From contig WRFJ01000046.1 of NCBI GenBank assembly GCA_009778865.1, positions 1 to 6,940 of the forward strand: a stretch of 6,940 nt of DNA. The letters run 5' to 3'. Numbering within the stretch: position 1 is the stretch's first letter; each line of letters starts with the position of its first letter. The stretch is from Chloroflexota bacterium (lineage in GTDB: Bacteria > Chloroflexota > Dehalococcoidia > Dehalococcoidales > WRFJ01). Under the pieces are notes generated by a model. The model was not told the DNA's origin. It ran no database searches and saw only the letters and a program-made list of their open reading frames with translations. Position numbers and translations under genes: made by a program. This document shows positions 1 to 5,929 of the stretch, one piece after another.

Positions 1-798
1 ACCGAACTGGCACGTACGCTCACCGAATTTTTATTCGGTGATAAAGAAGCTATGGTACGTATTGATATGAGTGAATATCAGGAAAAACATACGGTATCAC
101 GTTTAATCGGTGCCCCCCCTGGTTATGTAGGCTATGATGAGGGCGGACAGCTTACTGAAGCAGTGCGCAAGCGTCCCTATCGTGTGATATTGCTGGATGA
201 GATTGAAAAAGCCCACCCCGAGGTATTTAATACTTTATTGCAGGTGCTAGATGACGGTCGCTTAACCGACAGCCAAGGGCGCACGGTGGATTTTAAAAAT
301 ACCATTATTGTTATGACTTCCAACGCTGGTCTGTCGCAGATACGTCGCAACATGCCGCTGGGCTTTACGGCTGCTAAAGATAATAAAACCGAGGAGGTGC
401 GCTATGAAGCCATCAAAACAGGTGTGATGGCAGCTATTAAAAGCACTTTCCGTCCCGAATTTTTAAACAGAATAGATGAAATAGTGGTCTTTAGAGAACT
501 GGGTAAAGAAGAAATTATTCAAATCGCCAATCTTATGCTTAAAGAAGTTATGCAGCGCTTATCTGAAAAAGAAATAAAACTGCAGATCACTCAACAAGCC
601 AAGGAATTTTTGGTTGAAAACGGTTATAGCAGCGAATACGGAGCCAGACCTCTGCGTCGTGCTATTGAAAGATTATTGGAAAACCCGCTGTCTTCACGTC
701 TGCTCAGTAAAGAATTTAGAGCCGGCCATACTATTGTGGTTACAGTAGAAACGTCTGGCGAGGGCGGCTCGTGTCTAGCATTTAATATTGCAGAATAG
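1..798 (+). CDS. clpC: ATP-dependent Clp protease ATP-binding subunit ClpC, C-terminal part (5' end outside window)
   Basis: This is the second AAA+ module of an Hsp100 unfoldase that feeds proteins to the ClpP peptidase in the cytoplasm. The frame is open from base 1 and starts at the Thr of the Walker A GKT (TELAR), so the N-domain, first AAA+ domain and most of Walker A lie upstream. Window residue numbers (codon 1 = base 1): the pore-loop region GYVGYDEGG (about 41-49), Walker B VILLDE (62-67), sensor-1 region MTSN (105-108), FRPEFLNRID with the likely arginine finger (150-159), and sensor 2 GARPLRR (214-220). An LGF tripeptide (120-122, bases 358-366) sits where ClpA/ClpC carry the ClpP-docking loop; ClpB lacks it, so a ClpP partner is expected. 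ClpE is the main alternative, since the distinguishing N-terminus is missing. No ctsR, mcsA/B, radA or disA is visible downstream, unlike the classic clpC locus; upstream cannot be seen. Confidence 0.9.
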   Translation, partial: TELARTLTEFLFGDKEAMVRIDMSEYQEKHTVSRLIGAPPGYVGYDEGGQLTEAVRKRPYRVILLDEIEKAHPEVFNTLLQVLDDGRLTDSQGRTVDFKNTIIVMTSNAGLSQIRRNMPLGFTAAKDNKTEEVRYEAIKTGVMAAIKSTFRPEFLNRIDEIVVFRELGKEEIIQIANLMLKEVMQRLSEKEIKLQITQQAKEFLVENGYSSEYGARPLRRAIERLLENPLSSRLLSKEFRAGHTIVVTVETSGEGGSCLAFNIAE

Positions 799-833
799 CC
801 TACCTGATAAATATTTAACTAATGTTTTTAGTG

Positions 834-839
834 TATAAT
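834..839 (+). promoter_or_regulatory. Possible -10 element before the VTT-domain gene
   Basis: A perfect TATAAT lies 12 bases before the GTG start at 852. No good -35 hexamer sits 16-18 bases upstream; the best nearby match, TTAACT at 815-820, is only 13 bases away. If it is used, transcription would begin around 845-847 and the message would be nearly leaderless. The region is AT-rich, so a chance match is quite possible. Confidence 0.3.
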
Positions 840-851
840 GCTTGGTAAAAA

Positions 852-1754
852 GTGAGTACCAAAAATCAATTAATAAAAACCGAAAAACAAGGTCCAAACA
901 CCTTGCTGTCGGCTGATGCCCAAACTGCATATAATCCTTTTGCCGAACTGCCTGAAGAAGGCAAAAAGTTGCCTGAGCAATTTTCCGATATAGTAGATAC
1001 GGTGGTGGAAAGTACCACTATCGGGCTTTTAAATCCACACTTAGGTGAACGCGTACGTAAACAAGAAGTACCTAAAGATAAGCCGGGTTACATATGGCCC
1101 AAAGATGATAGTACTGTAGCATCGGATAAAAAAGGCTTTGTGGCAAGTATCAAAAAATTTTTTGCTCATAAAGAGTCTTGGTTTGCTGTCCTTGGTTTAC
1201 TCTTGACCATTATTTTTATTGCAGTAGCTTTTATATATCCGCAGTTTTTTGACCGGCTTAAAGCCTGGGGTTATATAGGTCTGTTTATTATTTCGTTGAT
1301 GGGTTCTTCGGCGGCCATTATTCCGGTGCCTGGTATGGCAGTGCAGTTTGCTTTGGGAGCTACCTTACTACCGCCTTTTGGCTGGCCGCTGTGGGCAGGC
1401 CCTATGGTGGTGGGTCTTATAGGGGCTGTGGCTGAGACGATAGGTTCATTTACCATATATATGGCCGGTGTAGGCGGTAGTACCTCTTTAAACAAAAATG
1501 CCAAAAAGTCTGCCAGTCGGTGGGCACGCATTTATAACTGGATTATACGTTTAATGAGAAAACACAGCTTTCTAGCCATCTTTTTGGTGTCAGCTATTCC
1601 CAGCCCGCTTTTTTATCCAGTTTCTTTAGCAGCTGGCGCAGCCGCTATTGGCAAGCGTAAATTTATCTTTTTAGTATTGTTTGGTAAATTTATTAAATGT
1701 TGCTTAATTGCTTATTTTGGCTACTGGATACTAGGTGGCATGGCTGTAATTTAA
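852..1754 (+). CDS. VTT/DedA-like (SNARE-associated) integral membrane protein with long soluble N-terminus
   Basis: A 300-residue protein whose C-terminal two thirds is membrane-embedded. Hydrophobic segments lie at about residues 110-130, 140-158, 161-181, 184-205, 238-262 and 270-295. The block IPVPG (157-161), LGA (168-170), then G-x-x-G-A-x-x-E (188-195) and Y-x-x-G (203-206), followed by IPSPLF (249-254), AAGAA (260-264) and GK (278-279), resembles the VTT family (PF09335), several members of which have been linked to lipid scrambling or membrane homeostasis. The substrate here is unknown. Residues 1-105 are hydrophilic, with no signal peptide or domain I recognise, and are unusual for the family. 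The start is uncertain: GTG 852 is the first start codon after the in-frame stop at 846-848 but has only a weak GG (844-845) as ribosome site. TTG 903, preceded by AAGGT at 889-893, is an alternative. The gene follows clpC by 53 bp with no visible terminator. Confidence 0.8.
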   Translation: MSTKNQLIKTEKQGPNTLLSADAQTAYNPFAELPEEGKKLPEQFSDIVDTVVESTTIGLLNPHLGERVRKQEVPKDKPGYIWPKDDSTVASDKKGFVASIKKFFAHKESWFAVLGLLLTIIFIAVAFIYPQFFDRLKAWGYIGLFIISLMGSSAAIIPVPGMAVQFALGATLLPPFGWPLWAGPMVVGLIGAVAETIGSFTIYMAGVGGSTSLNKNAKKSASRWARIYNWIIRLMRKHSFLAIFLVSAIPSPLFYPVSLAAGAAAIGKRKFIFLVLFGKFIKCCLIAYFGYWILGGMAVI

Positions 1755-1772
1755 CTAAATTTAGACTTATTT

Positions 1773-1802
1773 TTGACTATTTGTTGCCTAAAGGCGTAGA
1801 AT
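1773..1802 (+). promoter_or_regulatory. Putative sigma-A-type promoter for purF
   Basis: A -35 TTGACT (1773-1778) and -10 TAGAAT (1797-1802) are separated by 18 bases, each matching five of six consensus positions. Transcription would start near 1809, giving a leader of about 75 nt before the TTG start of purF. I see no PurR-box-like sequence or purine riboswitch in this gap. Confidence 0.6.
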
Positions 1803-1810
1803 TAAATTCT
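1798..1810 (+). repeat. Perfect inverted repeat overlapping the purF -10 element
   Basis: The sequence AGAATT-A-AATTCT is a perfect 6+1+6 palindrome covering most of the -10 hexamer and the expected start point. Its position suits an operator for a dimeric repressor, but it is AT-rich and the regulator is unknown, so chance is a real alternative. Confidence 0.35.
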
Positions 1811-1866
1811 GTGCAGGGTTTTAAAAGACCTAAGCTGTTTTGTCTATAAACCGTCAAATCTTACAG

Positions 1867-1875
1867 AAAGAGGTG
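1867..1875 (+). promoter_or_regulatory. Ribosome binding site deciding the TTG start of purF
   Basis: AAAGAGGTG is a near-consensus Shine-Dalgarno sequence placed 8 bases before TTG 1884. The purF frame is open back to a stop at 1803-1805 but contains no ATG or GTG there, so this site fixes the TTG as the start. Confidence 0.8.
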
Positions 1876-1883
1876 CATCTAAT

Positions 1884-3371
1884 TTGCACGAATCTTGCGG
1901 TGTTTTTGGCATTTATGCCCCCGATGAAGAAGTGGCCAGATATACTTTTTTTGCTCTTTTTGCTTTACAGCACAGAGGTCAGGAAAGTTCAGGTATTGCC
2001 GTTACCGACGGGCAAAACTTAAAAGTTTTTACCGGCATGGGACTGGTTTCACAGGTATTTACCGAGGAAGCTTTAAAAAATCTTACCGGGCACATGGCTA
2101 TCGGTCATAATAGATATTCCACCAGCGGCTCTTCACGCATTAGTAACGCTCAGCCGCTAATTGTAGGCCAAGATGATCTTCAGCTGGCTGTAGCCCATAA
2201 CGGCAATATTTCCAATGCCCATGCTCTTAAAGAAGAGTTGCTGGCCAAAGGTTATAAATTCCATACCTCTACTGATTCTGAAGTATTAGCTAATCTGATA
2301 ATTTCTGCTCCCGAGAAAACTTGGGAAGCGCGTTTGCGTTATGCCATGCGTCGTCTGGAAGGTGCCTACTCTTTGGTTTTGATGACCAAAGATACTCTTT
2401 ATGGCGTGCGTGATACACTTGGCAACCGTCCGCTGTGTCTTGGTCATCTGCAAGGCAATGGTTATGTTATAGCTTCTGAAACTTGCGCTTTAGACCATAT
2501 TAATGCCGAACTTATTTATGAGCTTGATCCGGGTGAAATTGTGCGCATAGATCATAACGGCTATCATCTTATGCAGGGTGAAGCCCCTAAAGAACAGGGA
2601 GGTCTGTGTATTTTTGAGTATATTTATTTTGCTCGTCCAGACAGCATAATTAACGGCCGTTTAGTATATTCAGCTAGACAAGCCATGGGTACCGGTCTAG
2701 CTGAAGAATTTCCAACACCTAATGCTGATATGGTCATCGGCGTGCCTGATTCGGCTACTCCTGCCGGTTATGGTTATGCTTACAAAAGCGGCATTTCACC
2801 AGTAGACGGTCTCATCAAAAACCGCTACGTGGGGCGTACTTTCATTCAGCCGGTGCAGGGCATGCGTGAAGATAGTGTTAAGCTTAAGTTTAATCCGCTG
2901 ACCCCCATTTTAAAGAATAAAAGCGTGGTGTTAGTTGATGACAGTATTGTGCGTGGCACTACTACGCCGCAAATTATACGTGTATTAAAGAAAGCTGGTG
3001 CCAAAGAAGTACATATGCGTATTTGTTGTCCACCCATTAAGTATCCTTGTTATTTTGGAGTGGATATGGCTTCGCGCCACGAACTGATTGCTTCCCAGAA
3101 AAGTGTTGAAGAAATTAGAAATTATATTGGTGCCGATTCACTGGGATATCTATCTTTAAGCCGACTTATTAAATCGGTAGGTATTCCCAAAGAACGTTTT
3201 TGCACCGGTTGCTTTACCGGCGAATACCCTATTCCGGTGCAGCTGGAAATGGAAAAACTTACATTAGAGAATGATTTTGCCGATAGTGACCAGCTAGACT
3301 TTAGTGAAGATCTGCTGGCTAATCAATATAAAAGTTTTTGCGAGCCTAGTCCCGAATCGGCTGGAATATAA
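1884..3371 (+). CDS. purF: Amidophosphoribosyltransferase (glutamine PRPP amidotransferase)
   Basis: This enzyme makes 5-phosphoribosylamine from PRPP and glutamine, the committed step of purine synthesis, in the cytoplasm. The 495 residues start at TTG. The N-terminal class II (Ntn) glutaminase domain has Cys5 in ESCGVFGIY as the expected nucleophile, QHRGQESSG (29-37), GHNRYSTSG (74-82), AHNGNISNA (104-112) and STDSE (129-133). The C-terminal phosphoribosyltransferase domain carries the PRPP loop VLVDDSIVRGTT (349-360). C242, C389, C440 and C443 (CTGC) match the four [4Fe-4S] ligands of the Bacillus subtilis-type enzyme, so oxygen-sensitive stability is expected. The predicted propeptide before Cys5 is only four residues (MHES), shorter than the 11 of B. 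subtilis. The gene has its own candidate promoter and is not next to other pur genes within the window. Length and motifs are complete. Confidence 0.97.
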   Translation: MHESCGVFGIYAPDEEVARYTFFALFALQHRGQESSGIAVTDGQNLKVFTGMGLVSQVFTEEALKNLTGHMAIGHNRYSTSGSSRISNAQPLIVGQDDLQLAVAHNGNISNAHALKEELLAKGYKFHTSTDSEVLANLIISAPEKTWEARLRYAMRRLEGAYSLVLMTKDTLYGVRDTLGNRPLCLGHLQGNGYVIASETCALDHINAELIYELDPGEIVRIDHNGYHLMQGEAPKEQGGLCIFEYIYFARPDSIINGRLVYSARQAMGTGLAEEFPTPNADMVIGVPDSATPAGYGYAYKSGISPVDGLIKNRYVGRTFIQPVQGMREDSVKLKFNPLTPILKNKSVVLVDDSIVRGTTTPQIIRVLKKAGAKEVHMRICCPPIKYPCYFGVDMASRHELIASQKSVEEIRNYIGADSLGYLSLSRLIKSVGIPKERFCTGCFTGEYPIPVQLEMEKLTLENDFADSDQLDFSEDLLANQYKSFCEPSPESAGI

Positions 3372-3389
3372 AAAGAAAGTATTTTCTAA

Positions 3390-3419
3390 TTGACAGCAGT
3401 ATGGCTTTGCTTTTATAAT
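3390..3419 (+). promoter_or_regulatory. Strong consensus promoter for pyrG (and probably tal-rho)
   Basis: TTGACA (3390-3395) and TATAAT (3414-3419) both match the sigma-A consensus exactly, with an 18-base spacer. Transcription is expected near G3426-G3427, so the RNA would begin GGUC. It starts only 18 bases after the purF stop codon. Confidence 0.85.
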
Positions 3420-3425
3420 ATATAA

Positions 3426-3517
3426 GGTCAAAAAAACCTCTCTTTTCCCCTCATATTTTTTCTTTTTTCATTTTTATTTTTAAATAATAAGTATTTCCTT
3501 TGGGGGATTATGCCGTT
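3426..3517 (+). promoter_or_regulatory. pyrG 5' leader with G-free, pyrimidine-rich tract
   Basis: After the GG at the expected start there is no G for 63 bases (3428-3490). Positions 3437-3481 are pyrimidines except four A residues. The tract has 12 C, many in UC or CC steps, including CCCC at 3447-3450, and several T runs. UCCCC (3446-3450) can pair with GGGGA (3503-3507) of the pyrG Shine-Dalgarno, plus one U-G pair. No GC-rich hairpin precedes the T runs, so I do not call an intrinsic terminator. A regulatory role is inferred, not shown. Confidence 0.5.
3502..3507 (+). promoter_or_regulatory. Ribosome binding site of pyrG
   Basis: GGGGGA lies 10 bases before ATG 3518. It supports this ATG over the in-frame TTG at 3500, which overlaps the site itself and would add six residues with no family counterpart (the conserved CTP synthase N-terminus begins MTKYIFVTGG). 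Confidence 0.75.
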
Positions 3518-5149
3518 ATGACTAAGTATATATTTGTTACCGGTGGTGTGGCTTCGTCGGTGGGTAAAGGTATTACCGTAGCATCGCTGGGTGCTATTTT
3601 AAAATCCAAAGGGCTTAGTGTTTCGGTGCAAAAAATGGATCCTTATCTAAATGTTGACCCCGGTACTATGTCACCTTATCAGCACGGCGAAGTGTTTGTC
3701 ACTAAAGATGGTGCTGAGACTGATTTGGATTTAGGTAACTACGAAAGATTTATAGATATAGAGCTTACCGCCGCCTCTTCTGTTACCAGCGGTAAAATAT
3801 ATTCTCGTTTGATAGCCAAAGAGCGTAAAGGCGAGTATTTGGGCGGTACTATACAGGTAGTGCCGCATTTGGTTAACGAAATTAAAGGCTGTTTTTGCCA
3901 ATTGGCTGAAGAAAGCCAGGCTGATGTAGTTATTGTGGAAGTTGGTGGCACAGTGGGCGATATTGAGGGACAGCCATTTTTAGAAGCTATAAGGCAAATG
4001 CGTAAAGATGCCGGCCGTGAAAATGTATGCTATATACATGTTACTTTACTGCCGCATATTGGTCCTACCGGGGAGCTTAAAACTAAGCCTACCCAACACA
4101 GTGTGGGTGAATTAAGGCGCATTGGTATTCAGCCTGATGTTATTGTGCTGCGTGCTGACCGGGCTATTCCCGAAGAAATACGCGATAAAGTAGCTTTATT
4201 TTGCGATGTGGAAAAGGAAGCGGTAATTTTTATGCCTACTGCCCCCAGTATTTATGATGTGCCTTTGGTTTTGGAAAAAGAGGGCATGGGCCAACTGGTA
4301 GGTAAAATACTAAATATACAGTTAAATAAAACTGACGTTACCAAATGGCAAAAAATTACCGATAACATCAATAACCTTAAAGGTCAGGTCAATATTGCTT
4401 TAGTGGGTAAGTATGTTGAATTACAGGATGCCTATTATTCGGTGCGTGAAGCCCTAAGCCATGCTGCTATTGAAAACGGTACCGGTTTAAACATTATCTG
4501 GGTGCAAAGCCAAGATTTGGAAAAAGAAGGCGGCGAAAGATTGCTGGAAAAAGCACAGGGCATAATTGTACCCGGTGGCTTTGGTGATAGGGGCATAGAG
4601 GGCAAAATAGCTGCTGCTAAATATGCTAGAGAACATAATATACCTTATCTGGGTTTATGTTTAGGCATGCAGATTATGGTTATTGAATTTGCTCGCTACG
4701 TATTAGACACTAAAGACTGCACTTCCACTGAGTTTAATATTTGCACTGCTCATCCGGTAATAGATATATTGGAAACCCAAAAAGAGATAGGCGATAAAGG
4801 CGGTACCATGCGTCTTGGCAATTATCCGTGTCTGATTAAAGAAGGCACTCAAGCTAAAAAAGCTTACGGGTGCTGTCAAATAACAGAGCGCCATCGCCAT
4901 CGTTTTGAGTTTAACAACCGTTACAGTAACTTATTGGAAGAAAACGGTCTGCTGATCTCCGGCATTTCTCCTGACGGCAGTCTAGCGGAAATATGTGAAA
5001 TAAAGCATCATCCTTTTATGGTGGCCTGCCAGTTCCATCCCGAGTTTTTATCACGTCCTGGCCGTCCGCACCCGCTGTTTAACAGTTTTATACAGGCATC
5101 TCAAGAAGTAGTTTTGGCTGGTAGCCAAACTAAAATGCCTTTGGAATAA
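3518..5149 (+). CDS. pyrG: CTP synthase (glutamine-hydrolysing)
   Basis: The enzyme converts UTP to CTP using ATP and glutamine nitrogen, in the cytoplasm as a tetramer. The predicted protein has 543 residues, normal for the family. The N-terminal synthetase domain has the ATP loop GGVASSVGKG (9-18), QKMDPYLN (38-45), DGAETDLDLGNYERF (64-78) and KTKPTQHS (188-195), the region that binds UTP and CTP. A class I glutaminase domain begins near residue 289, with PGGFGDRG (352-359), the nucleophile Cys381 in GLCLGMQ, ERHRHRFEFNN (457-467) and the His507/Glu509 pair in FHPEF, giving a complete catalytic triad. It is transcribed from its own strong promoter; tal follows after 22 bp. The start ATG overlaps the stop of a three-codon frame (3510-3521) as ATGA. 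Confidence 0.98.
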   Translation: MTKYIFVTGGVASSVGKGITVASLGAILKSKGLSVSVQKMDPYLNVDPGTMSPYQHGEVFVTKDGAETDLDLGNYERFIDIELTAASSVTSGKIYSRLIAKERKGEYLGGTIQVVPHLVNEIKGCFCQLAEESQADVVIVEVGGTVGDIEGQPFLEAIRQMRKDAGRENVCYIHVTLLPHIGPTGELKTKPTQHSVGELRRIGIQPDVIVLRADRAIPEEIRDKVALFCDVEKEAVIFMPTAPSIYDVPLVLEKEGMGQLVGKILNIQLNKTDVTKWQKITDNINNLKGQVNIALVGKYVELQDAYYSVREALSHAAIENGTGLNIIWVQSQDLEKEGGERLLEKAQGIIVPGGFGDRGIEGKIAAAKYAREHNIPYLGLCLGMQIMVIEFARYVLDTKDCTSTEFNICTAHPVIDILETQKEIGDKGGTMRLGNYPCLIKEGTQAKKAYGCCQITERHRHRFEFNNRYSNLLEENGLLISGISPDGSLAEICEIKHHPFMVACQFHPEFLSRPGRPHPLFNSFIQASQEVVLAGSQTKMPLE

Positions 5150-5160
5150 AATAATTTTTT

Positions 5161-5166
5161 AGGGAG
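5161..5166 (+). promoter_or_regulatory. Ribosome binding site of tal
   Basis: AGGGAG sits 5 bases before ATG 5172, inside the 22-bp gap after pyrG. With no terminator or promoter there, tal is expected to be translated from the pyrG message. Confidence 0.75.
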
Positions 5167-5171
5167 CTCAC

Positions 5172-5834
5172 ATGGAATTTTATATAGATTCAGCCAAGAT
5201 TTCTGAAATTAAAGAAGCATGTTCTTACGGTATAGTCAGCGGTGTTACTACTAACCCGTCTCTAGTATTGCTTAGTGGCAATGCCGATTACGAGAGTATG
5301 GTAAAAGAAATTTGCGAGGTAGTTAATGGACCGGTATCAGCTGAGATTACCGCCGAAGGCATAGATAAAATGATAGAGCAGGGGCGCAAGATAGCTAAAT
5401 GGCATCCTAACGTGGTAGTTAAAATACCGATGACCGAAGAGGGCTTTAAAGTTACAGCTGTTTTAGCTAAAGAAAATATTAAAGTTAATATGACCTTATG
5501 TTTTACTTTAAGCCAGGCTATATTAGCTGCTAGGGCTGGAGCAGCCTACGTATCGCCTTTTGTGGGGCGTTTAGATGATATTAATCAGGATGGCGTGGCT
5601 CTTATCAGTGATATCATGGAAGTCTACGAATTGTACGGTTATGAGACTAGGGTGATTGCTGCTTCAATACGTCATTCTCAGCATGTTTATCTATGTGCCA
5701 AAGCCGGCGTTGATATTGCCACCATGCCTTTTAGTGTATTTAAACAGTGTTTTACGCACCCTTTAACGGATGCCGGCCAGAAACGCTTTATGGAAGACTG
5801 GCAAAAAACCCAAGAGCAATTCGGCATGAAATAA
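5172..5834 (+). CDS. tal: Transaldolase, small TalC/FSA-type subfamily
   Basis: This is a class I aldolase-fold (TIM barrel) enzyme that moves a dihydroxyacetone unit between sugar phosphates in the non-oxidative pentose phosphate pathway. It has 220 residues, the size of the short TalC / fructose-6-phosphate aldolase group. Visible active-site residues are Asp6, Thr26 and Asn28 (TTNPS), the Schiff-base Lys84 in VVKIPMT, N106/T108 and Ser165. Glu58 (SAEIT) and Phe130 (SPFVGR) occupy positions that are Gln59 and Tyr131 in E. coli fructose-6-phosphate aldolase, which points to transaldolase rather than aldolase activity. It is probably cotranscribed with pyrG and rho, a common Bacillota arrangement, and would link ribose-5-phosphate supply (PRPP for PurF) with nucleotide synthesis. 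Activity on fructose 6-phosphate cannot be excluded from sequence. Confidence 0.93.
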   Translation: MEFYIDSAKISEIKEACSYGIVSGVTTNPSLVLLSGNADYESMVKEICEVVNGPVSAEITAEGIDKMIEQGRKIAKWHPNVVVKIPMTEEGFKVTAVLAKENIKVNMTLCFTLSQAILAARAGAAYVSPFVGRLDDINQDGVALISDIMEVYELYGYETRVIAASIRHSQHVYLCAKAGVDIATMPFSVFKQCFTHPLTDAGQKRFMEDWQKTQEQFGMK

Positions 5835-5870
5835 TATCTATTCCGGCCGGTTCTTTATTTTAAATTCAGA

Positions 5871-5892
5871 TAAGAGGTCCTAAGAGTCCTCT
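5871..5892 (+). repeat. Short tandem repeat with hairpin potential in the rho leader
   Basis: TAAGAGGTCC (5871-5880) is followed directly by TAAGAG-TCC (5881-5889), an imperfect tandem copy lacking one G. AGAGG (5873-5877) can also pair with CCTCT (5888-5892) across a 10-base loop. The nearest T run (5910-5915) is 17 bases further on, so this is not a typical intrinsic terminator. A role in rho control is possible but unproven. Confidence 0.4.
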
Positions 5893-5915
5893 GCCAAAAT
5901 ACAAACCAATTTTTT

Positions 5916-5920
5916 AAGGT
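5916..5920 (+). promoter_or_regulatory. Ribosome binding site of rho
   Basis: AAGGT lies 9 bases before ATG 5930, and an in-frame stop at 5915-5917 excludes any earlier start. The next in-frame ATG of note (6035, just before the conserved N-domain) lacks a comparable site, so the longer start is preferred. Confidence 0.6.
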
Positions 5921-5929
5921 AAATATAAA

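Noticed and set aside
838..855. Five-codon frame ATG CTT GGT AAA AAG TGA overlapping the GTG start of the VTT gene (GTGA)
   Set aside because: There is no ribosome site before ATG 838, and the bases also form the TATAAT element, so a coincidental overlap is more likely than a leader peptide.
1271..1531. Open frame on the minus strand inside the VTT gene
   Set aside because: It is antisense to a well-supported membrane-protein gene, has no ribosome site of note and resembles no protein I know.
1786..1795. GCCTAAAGGC inverted repeat after the VTT gene as a terminator
   Set aside because: The stem is at most four pairs with almost no loop and no T run follows; it lies in the spacer of the purF promoter.
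1840..2022. Open frame on the plus strand overlapping the purF start
   Set aside because: It lies in another frame over the conserved glutaminase domain of purF, and its translation looks like out-of-frame sequence.
3374..3387. AGAAA-GTAT-TTTCT inverted repeat after purF as a terminator
   Set aside because: The stem is five mostly A-T pairs and is not followed by a T run; it lies just upstream of the pyrG -35 element.
3425..3439. AGGT...ACCT hairpin at the start of the pyrG transcript as an attenuator
   Set aside because: Four pairs with a seven-base A-rich loop, followed by mixed CU sequence rather than a pure T run, is too weak to call.
2846..4900. Minus-strand open frames at 2846-3037, 3739-3951 and 4703-4900
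   Set aside because: Each is antisense to conserved core sequence of purF or pyrG and has no independent support.
5843..5850. CCGGCCGG palindrome after tal
   Set aside because: A self-complementary 8-mer cannot form a useful hairpin, and no repeat copies or T run are nearby; probably incidental.
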